Of a stretch of DNA of 64,000 bases, positions 9,291 through 18,404 are shown piece by piece. Where the stretch lies: NCBI GenBank assembly GCA_039105265.1, contig JAPFFF010000007.1, forward strand, positions 3,038,001 through 3,102,000. The letters are read 5' to 3'. Numbering within the stretch: the first letter of the stretch is position 1; each line of letters opens with the position of its first letter. The position numbers and the translations under genes were made by a program. A model generated the notes under the pieces. It worked only from the letters and a program-made list of their open reading frames with translations, searched no databases and was not told where the DNA came from. Source of the DNA: Tritrichomonas musculus. Its lineage: Eukaryota; Parabasalia; Tritrichomonadida; Tritrichomonadidae.

Positions 9291-9350
9291 CTCTGAATTG
9301 CTTTCACTTTTTGAGTTTTTCTCCCTCAAAAAGTGAACCATTCAAGAGAT
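9291..9350. repeat. Second hairpin sharing the CACTTTTTGAG arm
   Basis: A perfect 13-bp stem, TTCACTTTTTGAG (9303-9315) with 9325-9337, is extended by an imperfect outer stem and has a 9-base pyrimidine-rich loop. It directly follows the first hairpin and shares the same core, so the two probably arose by duplication. Confidence 0.75.
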
Positions 9351-9980
9351 TTTTTTTTTCAATTTTCTATACTTTATTTTTTTTCAAAAATATTAGTTTT
9401 ATTTTATTTTTATTCAAAAAACTATTTAGCTAAATCAAATTATTTTTATGCCAACACTCATCAAAAAGCAGAATTAATCTAAAAAAATAATCATCAATAA
9501 CTCAGAGCATATATTTATTTGGCGGGAAAATTCAAAAATCAAATGTCCACAATTATTTTTGAATTAAAAGTTTAATCAAACTGTCAATTTCAAAATACTT
9601 TTTTTTTTTTATTTTGCCCGAACTTTTTTTCACTTATTAAAAAAGGTTAAAATCAATACAACATATTGTTTTTTATTTTTTTTTTTAAATTTTGATTAAA
9701 ATCTTTCAATATTTTGAAAAGATAACACGTTTATTTGTTAAATCTCAAATAATTCTATGTTTTTTGATCTGAAATGAACATATAATTTTTTTGATTTGCT
9801 CAATATTCATATTAATATATGAGTTACATGATAACATGAAAATATAGGAAATAGGTGATGATGTTATTACAAAGTTCATGAAAACCAATTCTTTTTGTCC
9901 TTTTTCTATTGTTATAATTCACCTTTTTCAAAGAAATTTTTAAAAGTGATTTAAAAAAAGTAATCATTTGTATTATAAAC
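9351..9980. other. AT-rich spacer upstream of coronin
   Basis: Long T and A runs, with no coding frame and no repeat recognised apart from simple poly-T tracts. The last 20 bases hold the coronin initiator. Confidence 0.4.
9964..9968 (+). promoter_or_regulatory. Initiator (Inr) box of the coronin gene
   Basis: TCATT fits the trichomonad Inr consensus TCAYW; the A at 9966 would be the transcription start, leaving a 15-nt leader before the ATG at 9981. Confidence 0.6.
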
Positions 9981-11336
9981 ATGTCATCATCATTTGGTGG
10001 ACGAGTTTCCCTCTACCGTCACATTTATGGCGAAGCACAGAAGTATGAAGAAGGTTATTCAGATGTCTTTGTCTCAACAAACCAAATTGATACCAACATG
10101 CTTGCCGTTAATTCCAGATACATCGCATTTCCATATGATTCCCGTGGTGGTGGTTCATTTGGCGTTTTAAAGGTCGGAGGCTCAGGAAAGATTGGAACAA
10201 ATTGTCCACTCTTCTCCGGACATAAATCACCAGTTCTTGATGTTGCCTTCTCACCATTCAATGAAGATATTGTTGCATCAGCTTCAGAAGATGCAACAAT
10301 CCGTCTTTGGAAGATCACCGAAGAAAACGGCAACATCAAATCCAACCACAACGAACAAATTGCTACATTATCAGGCCACGGACGTAAAGTTTGCCGTCTT
10401 GCATTCAACGACCTTGTTAACAACTGCCTTGCATCATTCGGCTTTGAAAACACAATCAAGATTTGGGATATTTCTAAAGGACAGTGTGCATCAACAATCA
10501 AAGGAACAAACCAACAATTCCTTGATATTAACTGGTCACAAGATGGAAATAGATTAGTTCTCCCAGCCAAAGATAAGAAGTTGCATGTTTATGATGCTCG
10601 TGCTGGTACAGAAACCTTTGCAGTTCCATCCCATATGAACATCAAAGGTTCACGTGCAGTATTCTATGACAAGCTCCACTACATCTTCTCAACAGGATTT
10701 TCTCAACAAGCTGCTCGTCAACTTATGCTTCGTGATGAACGTAATCCAGAAAAGCCACTTCAAACTGAGGATGTCGATTACAATGCTGGTATGCTTATTC
10801 CATTCATGGCACCAGATAATGGTGTTGTCTTCCTCTTTGGACGTGGTGATACAGTTACTAAATGCTACGAACTTCGTGAAGATGAACCACCTATCATGTC
10901 TTGCTCTTCATCACCACTCCCAGAACCAATCCGTGCAGTTGCTTGTGCACCAAGGACATGCTGCGATACCTCAATCTGCGAAATTGGATGTATATATATT
11001 GTCACAAACTCAAAGCATCTTGTCCATTACCCAATGATTGTTCCAAGAAGAAACGCAGATACATTCCAAAGCGATATCTATCCAGAAACAGTTGCACCAG
11101 AACCATCAGTTGAATTTGATGCCTGGAAAGAAGGCCAAGAATTTACTCCTAAACTTGTTAACCTTGAAAACTATGAAAGACCAACTGCAGCTTCATCAGG
11201 CTTCCATGTTGAAGAACAAGAAGACCCAGCTGTTCTTAAACAAAAATTAAATGAAGCTCTTAAGACAATTGAAGATAACAAAGCTCGCATTGCTGAGCTT
11301 GAAGCCGAAATTGCTACTCTTAAAGGATCAGCTTAA
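9981..11336 (+). CDS. Coronin, actin-binding WD40 protein
   Basis: A 451-residue protein of normal short-coronin length. The N-terminus has the coronin signature (RVSLYRHIYGEAQK, about 8-21), followed by WD40 blades such as HKSPVLDVAFSPFNEDIVAS and SEDATIRLWKI (about 82-112), GHGRKVCRLAF and FENTIKIWDI, then the coronin C-terminal extension after blade 7. The last ~35 residues (VLKQKLNEALKTIEDNKARIAELEAEIATL) form a heptad-patterned coiled coil for oligomerisation. Coronins bind F-actin and Arp2/3 and act in the cell cortex, relevant to amoeboid adhesion of trichomonads. Codon use is more GC-rich at third positions than in neighbours, which suggests high expression. The start is supported by the near Inr. 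Confidence 0.97.
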   Translation: MSSSFGGRVSLYRHIYGEAQKYEEGYSDVFVSTNQIDTNMLAVNSRYIAFPYDSRGGGSFGVLKVGGSGKIGTNCPLFSGHKSPVLDVAFSPFNEDIVASASEDATIRLWKITEENGNIKSNHNEQIATLSGHGRKVCRLAFNDLVNNCLASFGFENTIKIWDISKGQCASTIKGTNQQFLDINWSQDGNRLVLPAKDKKLHVYDARAGTETFAVPSHMNIKGSRAVFYDKLHYIFSTGFSQQAARQLMLRDERNPEKPLQTEDVDYNAGMLIPFMAPDNGVVFLFGRGDTVTKCYELREDEPPIMSCSSSPLPEPIRAVACAPRTCCDTSICEIGCIYIVTNSKHLVHYPMIVPRRNADTFQSDIYPETVAPEPSVEFDAWKEGQEFTPKLVNLENYERPTAASSGFHVEEQEDPAVLKQKLNEALKTIEDNKARIAELEAEIATLKGSA

Positions 11337-11562
11337 AATCATAAATAAATTTTCAAACGTTTAGAAATATTTATTTTTTTTTTTATCTAGATTGATTAGA
11401 ATGTAATACAGCAATTTTGAAAAACATTTCTGATGTAATTTATATCACATATGTGAAATTAAAATGATTGATTCATTTTTTTAGAATATTGATGGATTAT
11501 TTATAAAGATTTAGTTTAATATCCACTTAATGTTTAGAAATTATGAATAAAAAAGCCAATTT

Positions 11563-12447
11563 TCATGGTAAAATTGTTAAAAATTCATCATTTGTTGAGG
11601 CAATGGCAAGGACATAATGTGAGAGCATGAATGAAAGCTCATCTGGATCATCTTGCATTTCAAGGCGATGTATTCTTCTATTTTCTTCTGGCGATATTAC
11701 TGATTTCATAGCAACATCCATATTAGCTGCTTTAACTTTTTCATAACCTGCTTTTTTGAATCGTTCAATATGCGATTTAACTGTTGGATACTTGTTAATT
11801 CCCTTCAATGGTGCACCGAAAGAATTAAAGTTTTGAACCATCATCTTTCCAAATTGGTCATTTGGAGTGATCATGCCATAAGAAATAAATCCACTAGATT
11901 TTAATGAAGCTGCAAATTTAATAATTGCATCGACAGCATCTGGATCAACATAGATTAATGTACATTCATCAACAAAAACGGTAGGGGCATCAACGCTAAA
12001 TCCATTTTTTTCAAGAACTTCCTGAAGTTGTCCAATTTTCCCAAGATCTGCTTCAAGTAGAGAATAGTTATCTAGAGGTTCAAATATTGAGTTCTGTAAA
12101 ACATATGACTTTTTCTGGACAACATGTGGGAGATCAATATCATACCAGTGCGCTACGTTGATATTCTCATCTCTTAGTCTCCAGAAGAGTGTGTCATAAC
12201 CGCCACCAAGTATAACAACTTGAATTGAATCACCATGGACTTGATGAAATTTGACAATGGCATCTTTCATTGATAAAATACGTGCAAAATAACCAAGATT
12301 CATTGGTGGCAGTTGACGAACTCTATTTGGTACAAAATATTCAATATAAGGATCTTCATAGTATCCTTGTGCTACAGCACTTGCTTTAGCATTTGCGGCG
12401 TCCATTGCTGTATCTTCAACAGAGTTAAGTTCTCTAAAGGCTGACAT
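11563..12447 (-). CDS. Leucine carboxyl methyltransferase (LCMT1/PPM1-type)
   Basis: A 294-residue protein. It shows the LCM family SAM-binding motif VVILGGGYDTLFWRL (about 77-91), the DIDLPHVVQKK acidic segment that contacts SAM, the later VDECTLIYV, and an N-terminal RVRQLPPMNLGYFAR segment. LCMT1 methylates the C-terminal leucine of the PP2A catalytic subunit, which controls holoenzyme assembly in the cytosol. It could alternatively be the tRNA-wybutosine LCMT2/TYW4 relative, but the short length without a kelch domain favours LCMT1. An Inr sits 8 nt upstream of the ATG, and TCAAAAAGT (12526-12534) about 80 nt upstream. The 3' end converges on coronin. Confidence 0.88.
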   Translation of the reverse strand: MSAFRELNSVEDTAMDAANAKASAVAQGYYEDPYIEYFVPNRVRQLPPMNLGYFARILSMKDAIVKFHQVHGDSIQVVILGGGYDTLFWRLRDENINVAHWYDIDLPHVVQKKSYVLQNSIFEPLDNYSLLEADLGKIGQLQEVLEKNGFSVDAPTVFVDECTLIYVDPDAVDAIIKFAASLKSSGFISYGMITPNDQFGKMMVQNFNSFGAPLKGINKYPTVKSHIERFKKAGYEKVKAANMDVAMKSVISPEENRRIHRLEMQDDPDELSFMLSHYVLAIASTNDEFLTILP

Positions 12448-12451
12448 TGTA

Positions 12452-12457
12452 AAATGA
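12452..12457 (-). promoter_or_regulatory. Initiator (Inr) box of the LCMT1-type gene
   Basis: TCATTT on the minus strand; the putative +1 A lies 8 nt before the ATG. It matches the trichomonad TCAYW consensus. Confidence 0.6.
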
Positions 12458-12927
12458 TTTTGACGATTTTTTGAATTATTATTCTTTCCTTTCGACCGTT
12501 TAATTGGAATAATTCTGAATAATATTCAAAAAGTCGATCTATTTATCAGAATTTCTTTTTTTAAGGATTTTATAACCTCATTTAAATTTCACTGATTTTG
12601 AATAAATTCATTATGTAATATTATTTAAATTCGATTTCAAGATCTATTGCTTTAAACATTATTTGGGAAAACTTGTAACTATCAAAGGATATTTATTACA
12701 TATTTCTTTTTTACGTGTATTTTAATCAAAAAGCATAGAAGACAATAATACCAAATGCAACATTGATTAAGGTGAAATATTTTTTCTACCTAACAGCTTA
12801 TTTCAATGAAGTATTGTAAAAAATAAATAGAAATATCAGTTAAAGTACATCTAAATACAGTTTAAAAGCTCCGATGTTTTCTCTTAATTTATATTAATTA
12901 ATAATGGCAATTTTTTTATATTAATAT
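12458..12927. other. AT-rich spacer
   Basis: Promoter side of the LCMT1-type gene and 3' side of the phosphatase gene. It holds the TCAAAAAGT motif at 12526-12534; nothing else is recognised. Confidence 0.4.
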
Positions 12928-13740
12928 TTATTCTTTAACTTTATTATCATCTACAACATAAGAAGCAATTACAGTCACATCGTCAAGCTTGCCACCTAAA
13001 TACTTTTGGCCATACTTTTTCGAACAAGCGTCAGCAAAAGGCGAATTGAAACTCTGATCTTTTCCGTTTTTATTTGATGTTTTTGCTAATGAATCAGCAA
13101 GAATTTGCATAATTTTTGATTTTGTTAAAGTTTTATTTAGAGTTTCAGATATTGCCCTCTCAATATCAGTATTCCACATATTATCCCATAATCCATCTGT
13201 TCCAGAAATGATTATATCACCTTCTTGAATAGGAAATATATCATATGTTCCATCTGAAGGCTTATCTATTTTCCTAAAACCAAGTTGAAATGGAAAATTA
13301 AATCCATGGACTGTATCTTGAGTTTGAAAAACAAGTTTGCCATTTCGAAAAATCCCAAGTGCCGAATCTCCAACATTACATATGTGCAATTTGGAATTGT
13401 CACATATTTGTGCAACAAGAGCCGTCGTTGAACCTGGAACAGAAAAATCGAGGTCATTATATGCTGCTTGTAAAATTATGAGTGGGTTAGTAATATCAGA
13501 GTATTTATTACAAAAGTTCATAATATCGCGACTGTACTTACTTGAATTGGAACCAGGAATGTCAGACCATCCACCAACACCGTCTGCTACGCCGATCGTT
13601 GTATTATTTTTGGAAATAAAATAATAATCTTCACCACCAAAATGCGCTTTTGCAGGATGAGGGATTAGGCAGGCTTTTGAAATAATTTTAAAAAAACGAC
13701 AGAAATTCGATGATGCTTTTTTGTGGAAGTTTGATAACAT
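12928..13740 (-). CDS. PP2C-type protein phosphatase, PPTC7/PTC7 class
   Basis: A 270-residue protein from the first ATG (13738-13740); the frame stays open 16 codons further upstream but has no ATG there. Motifs of the PPTC7 class are in order: HPAKAHFGGEDYYF near the N-terminus, GVADGVGGWSD, GSTTALVAQI, ICNVGDSALGIFRNG, GTDGLWDN, and LDDVTVIASYV at the C-terminus. The metal-binding acidic residues (ED, AD, TDG, LDD) are all present, so it should be an active Mn/Mg-dependent Ser/Thr phosphatase. PPTC7 homologues act in mitochondria; whether this one reaches hydrogenosomes cannot be seen. The N-terminus is Lys/Phe/Ser-rich (MLSNFHKKASSNFCRFF). A TCATA Inr candidate lies about 31 nt upstream. 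Confidence 0.9.
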   Translation of the reverse strand: MLSNFHKKASSNFCRFFKIISKACLIPHPAKAHFGGEDYYFISKNNTTIGVADGVGGWSDIPGSNSSKYSRDIMNFCNKYSDITNPLIILQAAYNDLDFSVPGSTTALVAQICDNSKLHICNVGDSALGIFRNGKLVFQTQDTVHGFNFPFQLGFRKIDKPSDGTYDIFPIQEGDIIISGTDGLWDNMWNTDIERAISETLNKTLTKSKIMQILADSLAKTSNKNGKDQSFNSPFADACSKKYGQKYLGGKLDDVTVIASYVVDDNKVKE

Positions 13741-13947
13741 TAATATAAATAAACTTCTCAATTTATATGATATGCTGCTTGAGAACAAAACCTAAATAAT
13801 TGGCTACAATTTCTTCATCATTATATTATTAAAGATTTAAATAACTTATTTTAACAAATAATATGATAATTTTATCAGTAATATCATATTATCAATATTA
13901 ATAATTTTAATAAAACAACACAAATCAGATTAAAAAAAATGTCAAAA

Positions 13948-14727
13948 CTATTTGCCTTTTTCAACTTTCTTTCTAAGAGCAATTGGTAATTCATTATTAT
14001 GTGGCTGACCATTTGTAATTACTGAAAAAAAGAAAAAGAGAGTCAAAAACATGATAGTTAATGTAAGAATTACCTTATAATCAAAGTTATAATGATAACT
14101 TTCATTTTCCTCTTTCTTTATATCATCATCATCATCATCATCATTATCATCATTATTTTCTTTTTCATTTTCAAAATAATTTTCAAATGTTTCATCATCA
14201 TCAATAAAAAAATCGACAAAATTAAAAAAGATCTTTTCTTCACTCCATGAAATCGAGTCAAAAGAAATCGACAAATAAGTTGGTACTGGAGCGTGCTTTG
14301 GAGTTATGCAAGTAATCGTTGTGTTTGTTATTGATTCAGATTTTACAATTTCTGAACCGAATTTGCAAAAAGCTGTATCAGGGGTATATTTATTATCAGA
14401 ATAAGTATAATATATTAGAATTGTGGTCCCCCCTTGTGCAGGACCTGAATTCGGAGTTACTAAATCTAATTGAGGAACATCAGCAGTACAATTAAATATT
14501 CCATCACCATGATATGGAGGGGAACAAACACATTTTCCTGGGTATTTACAAGTCGAATGCTTGTGGCACTTTTGATCACATTTATAACATCCTTCTTTTG
14601 AATATGGGTCACCGTACATAAAACCTTCAATACAAACACATTTATTGTTAGAACTAAGAATCGTATTTGGCCCTTTACATTCGGTTGAAGTTGTAAATAA
14701 GAAAAAGTAGAAAAAGAAAAATATCAT
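13948..14727 (-). CDS. Type I membrane protein with EGF-like and IPT/TIG domains
   Basis: A 259-residue protein. Residues 1-17 are a very Phe-rich signal peptide (MIFFFFYFFLFTTSTEC). A Cys-rich EGF/laminin-type region follows (about 18-80: CVCIEGFMYGDPYSKEGCYKC ... CSPPYHGDGIFNC). Then comes an IPT/TIG immunoglobulin-like domain (about 85-170, LVTPNSGPAQGGTTILIYY, with the family's PxxGPxxGGT motif). A very acidic Asp/Asn linker, one transmembrane helix (VILTLTIMFLTLFFFFSVI, about 220-240) and a short basic tail complete it. It probably sits at the cell surface or in the endomembrane system; a role in adhesion is inferred only. The acidic tract is encoded by a (ATC)n microsatellite at about 14128-14155. 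Confidence 0.8.
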   Translation of the reverse strand: MIFFFFYFFLFTTSTECKGPNTILSSNNKCVCIEGFMYGDPYSKEGCYKCDQKCHKHSTCKYPGKCVCSPPYHGDGIFNCTADVPQLDLVTPNSGPAQGGTTILIYYTYSDNKYTPDTAFCKFGSEIVKSESITNTTITCITPKHAPVPTYLSISFDSISWSEEKIFFNFVDFFIDDDETFENYFENEKENNDDNDDDDDDDIKKEENESYHYNFDYKVILTLTIMFLTLFFFFSVITNGQPHNNELPIALRKKVEKGK

Positions 14728-14776
14728 TTAAAAACTCGACCAAATACACATTTAATAGAAAAGGAAATAATAATAA

Positions 14777-15142
14777 TTATTCTTCAAAAGGCTCATCAGG
14801 ATAAAATTCTGACTGGACAAGGCAATCAATAAAACTATCGCATGTTGATTCAAGAAGACTTGACGTTTTTTTAACAAGGTTTTCTGTAATGTGATCAGCT
14901 ATTTTATCAAGAAGAGGACCTGGGCGAAAATTATCATCGCCCCAAATTCTAGTATCTTGTTCGCGTCTGTAATTAAAATATTGCTCTTTTTGACTTATAA
15001 TAGCTTGAATTTTGGTATGAGAAAGACCACCTAATTTTTTATTATTGGGCACACTTTCTACTTTAGGCATCTGGCCGAAATTCAATATATCAACGTCCGA
15101 ACTTTCACTTGAACCATCTCCAGTGTTTGAAATTTGAAACAT
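14777..15142 (-). CDS. Conserved-looking small protein, function unknown
   Basis: A 121-residue protein with a normal ATG. It has a Ser/Asp-rich N-terminus (SNTGDGSSESSDVDILNFG), a middle part with KLGGLSHTKIQAIISQKEQYF and IWGDDNFRPGPLLDKIADH, then an amphipathic helix ending in FYPDEPFEE. No signal peptide or membrane segment. A TCATA Inr candidate is 23 nt upstream of the ATG. It is placed head-to-tail, 50 bp before the EGF/IPT gene, but they are probably separate transcripts. I do not recognise the family. Confidence 0.7.
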   Translation of the reverse strand: MFQISNTGDGSSESSDVDILNFGQMPKVESVPNNKKLGGLSHTKIQAIISQKEQYFNYRREQDTRIWGDDNFRPGPLLDKIADHITENLVKKTSSLLESTCDSFIDCLVQSEFYPDEPFEE

Positions 15143-15532
15143 CAGGATTACGTTTATTTATTTTATGACTTTTTTCTGCTCTTCTAAGACAAGACTTATC
15201 AAAAACCCAGAAATAAACACATAATTACCATTATGAATTACAGTTATTAAAGAACTTTATTTTAATGTTTAAAATTATCATGGACATGCAATCTCCAGAA
15301 TTAATATTATCAAATAATTTCACTTACCAAAAGAAACCAGTTTATTATTTACTAAAACTATTTTTATTTTTATTTTTTTTTTTTTTTTAAAAGAAATAAT
15401 GAAGAGTTAATAGTTATTTTAAAAAGAAAACATGATCATTAGAAAACAAAACAAAACAAAAAATCAGTTAACTAAGAATTAGTACATGTTGAAATAATTC
15501 AATATGACATATAATTAAAGGAATCAATATAA
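15143..15532. other. AT-rich spacer
   Basis: Contains a long T tract at 15370-15388 and a (AAAAC)n-like stretch near 15440-15460. No gene or RNA recognised. Confidence 0.4.
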
Positions 15533-17176
15533 TTATGTGTTATTTGAACTGCAAAAAAATGTAATTTTTGGTATTGGCTTATCGTCATTATCGTCATCTC
15601 TATTATCATTACGCCTATTACCACCATTACTGCTCCTATTATCATCGTCACTTAGCATATGATAATCTTCAATTAGATCAATATCATCAGAGTTCAATTC
15701 TCCACCATCGTCATAATATAAAAGTCTTTGAGCTTGATTCATATTTTCCAATGAATTATGAACCGTTTCTGTTTCATTTGCCATATTATCATAAATCTCG
15801 AGAATATGATATATTTCTTCATTTGTGGTATCTCTGAGTTCTTCAATAAAATCACTTACACCAGACTCGGCAAATAATTGTTCAAACAAATCGTTTTTTT
15901 TATGATATAACATTGTTCTCATAAAATATACCAAACTTTCTATCGCTAGATATTGGTATGTTTCATCTGAAGAAGCAATATTAACAATAAATTCGAGCAA
16001 AGACTTCATTGAAACAGGTGTTAAGTAACTGATGTCATTTCTTGATATTAAAATACAAGCAATCCAGAGAATTTGCTTTTTGATTTTATATGATGTATTT
16101 ATCGAGCTACTTTTGGCAAGAATACTAACAACATCATGCGAATACATGTAAAATGGATGTGTTTCTGTCATTCGGTGAACAAATTGGAAGGCTTCATATT
16201 GAATTGGCTCACTGGGCGCTGATAAGCATAGCGAATAGATACATGGCAAGTCAAAATCAAAAATAGGTTCTTGGTTATTAGTTATTTTACGATCACAGCA
16301 ACTGACTATGTGATAAAAAATACCAATTATAGGTTCTGCAAACATAAAATTTTTTTCTTTCATGTATGATACTAAATATGGAATAAAATCGTTTTCAACA
16401 ATGGTGTTAAAACACGTATCTGGAAATCTATTGCAGAGATCAAATGTTGTCCACAATATTATGGATATAAATTGATCATTTTGCTGAATTTGAGGAGTAA
16501 AAAAAAGATTTTTGATATATTGAACCATTACCGTAAAAGATTCGATATCTGAAGGTACTGAAAAGTATGCAACATGACGAATAAAAAGTATATATGATAG
16601 CGTAATTTGAAAGTTTGAACCACTTGTAGTTTGAACAATTTGTGCAATATTACGGGCGATTGTTTTAAGAGGGTGAACTAAATTTTTATCATAATAATCA
16701 TCTTCAAAATGATAACTAATTAGATCATATGATAAATTACAAAGAGAATTGAGAATTGGTTCGTACTCTGGCGTGTTGGCGTTTACTAGAAAAAGTTTGA
16801 ATAATGGATTAATAAAATCGACAAGAAAAAGACCAAATTGATCAGTATAATACAATATACGTGATAAAAGATTGCATGCTAAAGCACAAAAAGTTGGATT
16901 AAACATAATTACCTTCAAGTTTTTAATAAACAAATCATTTTTAAAAATTTCATCTGATAGAGAAACACCTCGATTAATCAAATCATATAAATTTGTAATT
17001 TCCTTAGAAATTTCATTGGCATTATCAGAAGGAATTATATTATTTAGTACATCAATTTGTTTTGAAATTTCCATTTCTAAACTTTTAAGCTCACTTTCCG
17101 GAATTATCGAGAATTGAGAAAATCGATCTTTAGATCTGAGAGATATATCTTCAAAAAGCTGATGATTATATTTCAT
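15533..17176 (-). CDS. ARM-repeat-like alpha-solenoid protein
   Basis: A 547-residue protein from the ATG at 17174-17176; the frame is open four codons further up, but without another ATG. Almost all-helical, with repeated pairs of hydrophobic helices (FCALACNLLSRILYY, YEPILNSLCNLSYDLI, EAFQFVHRMTETH, YKIKKQILWIACILIS) typical of armadillo/importin-alpha-like folds. The C-terminal 60 residues are acidic and Asn/Asp-rich (LNSDDIDLIEDYHMLSDDD), probably disordered. Trichomonads have many divergent ARM-like proteins, and no catalytic motif is visible. An importin-alpha role is possible but the classical NLS-groove Trp/Asn arrays are not obvious, so no specific function is assigned. Confidence 0.8.
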   Translation of the reverse strand: MKYNHQLFEDISLRSKDRFSQFSIIPESELKSLEMEISKQIDVLNNIIPSDNANEISKEITNLYDLINRGVSLSDEIFKNDLFIKNLKVIMFNPTFCALACNLLSRILYYTDQFGLFLVDFINPLFKLFLVNANTPEYEPILNSLCNLSYDLISYHFEDDYYDKNLVHPLKTIARNIAQIVQTTSGSNFQITLSYILFIRHVAYFSVPSDIESFTVMVQYIKNLFFTPQIQQNDQFISIILWTTFDLCNRFPDTCFNTIVENDFIPYLVSYMKEKNFMFAEPIIGIFYHIVSCCDRKITNNQEPIFDFDLPCIYSLCLSAPSEPIQYEAFQFVHRMTETHPFYMYSHDVVSILAKSSSINTSYKIKKQILWIACILISRNDISYLTPVSMKSLLEFIVNIASSDETYQYLAIESLVYFMRTMLYHKKNDLFEQLFAESGVSDFIEELRDTTNEEIYHILEIYDNMANETETVHNSLENMNQAQRLLYYDDGGELNSDDIDLIEDYHMLSDDDNRSSNGGNRRNDNRDDDNDDKPIPKITFFCSSNNT

Positions 17177-17477
17177 TTTAATTTTCAATTAAAATGGCCA
17201 TTTAATTTAAAAAGGAGATTCATCAAAGAAAATCATCTTAACGGTCATTTTTAACGATCCCACCAATTTTGAAAAGTTTCACAAGCCCATTCCATTTTTT
17301 TAATAAATAGATATTTCATTTAAGAAAATAGAATAAATTCACACATGGCCATAATATTCATCAATCGATAAAAAATTGAGAAGTATTTCAAAATTTTTCA
17401 ACACTCCTTTTAAAAAATCGAATAAAATTACGTTGTAATTAATTTAAAAACTCATCCAATATTTATATATCATTTTT
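17177..17477. other. Divergent promoter region
   Basis: Spacer between the divergent ARM-like and epimerase genes. It contains AACGGTC (17239-17245), close to the trichomonad M3 motif, and ends with the epimerase Inr. No other feature is seen. Confidence 0.4.
17470..17474 (+). promoter_or_regulatory. Initiator (Inr) box of the epimerase gene
   Basis: TCATT with the putative +1 A at 17472, only 6 nt before the ATG, an extremely short leader as known for trichomonads. Confidence 0.6.
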
Positions 17478-18134
17478 ATGAAAGCTATTGTTGCACCTTC
17501 AATTCTTTCTTCAAACTTTGCTACTCTTGCTGCTGAATGTAATCGTGTTTTGGAATTAGGAGCAGATTGGATTCATATTGATGTCATGGATGGGCATTTT
17601 GTACCAAACTTAACACTAGGCGCTCCTATTATAGAATGCCTTCGTAAAATGTGTACTGGATTCTTTGATACTCATCTCATGGTTGATAATCCAGAAAGTT
17701 ACGTCGAATCTTTTGCCAAAGCAGGATGTGATCAATTTACATTCCATATTGAAGCAACAAATAATGCAGATGCACTTATTGATAAAATACAAAATGCAGG
17801 AATGAAAGCAGGAATTTCAGTTAAACCTAAAACACCTGTTGAGTCAGTTTTCCCGTACTTGTCCAAAGTTGATATGATTTTAGTTATGACAGTTGAACCA
17901 GGATTTGGAGGACAATCATTTATGCAAGATATGATGGAAAAAGTTAAAATATTACGCCAAAAATGCCCTAAACTCAATATCCAAGTTGATGGCGGAATTA
18001 ATTTGAAAACAATTGACATTGCTGCTGGAGCAGGTGCAAATGTTTTTGTTGCAGGTGCTATTTTCAAAACAGATGATCCAAAAGGAATGATTGACACCTT
18101 CCATTCAACATGCAATAAATATCTTAATAAATAA
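17478..18134 (+). CDS. Ribulose-phosphate 3-epimerase
   Basis: A 218-residue protein, the normal length. It interconverts ribulose-5-phosphate and xylulose-5-phosphate in the pentose phosphate pathway. Family motifs are all present: VAPSILSSNFATL at the N-terminus, IHIDVMDGHFVPNLTLG (metal His and Asp), FDTHLMVDNPE, MTVEPGFGGQSFM and VDGGINLKT, with the phosphate-binding GANVFVAGAIF at the C-terminus. The TIM-barrel is therefore complete and the metal ligands His-x-Asp, His and Asp are retained. No targeting extension is visible, so it is probably cytosolic. The start is fixed by the Inr just upstream. Confidence 0.97.
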   Translation: MKAIVAPSILSSNFATLAAECNRVLELGADWIHIDVMDGHFVPNLTLGAPIIECLRKMCTGFFDTHLMVDNPESYVESFAKAGCDQFTFHIEATNNADALIDKIQNAGMKAGISVKPKTPVESVFPYLSKVDMILVMTVEPGFGGQSFMQDMMEKVKILRQKCPKLNIQVDGGINLKTIDIAAGAGANVFVAGAIFKTDDPKGMIDTFHSTCNKYLNK

Positions 18135-18404
18135 ATTAAAATTTGTATTCTTTCTCATAGTCAGTATATTATAATCAATACCAAATGACATTAAATTGAT
18201 TTTTCTTTGCTTTTTATTAAAATTTATAACAGGAAACAATATCTAATTAACACAATATCACTTTTTATTTGATTTATAAACTTTGGATTAGATTTTCTTT
18301 CCTGATTCTCGTCCGATATTTATATAAAAACAAAGCAAGTAAACAAGGTAATTCTATAAAAATAAAAGTTTATAAAAATTTTTTGGAAACATTTTGCTTA
18401 TATT

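Noticed and set aside
15533-17176. Importin-alpha assignment
   Set aside because: The fold looks ARM-like, but the IBB domain and the Trp/Asn ladder of importin-alpha are not visible.
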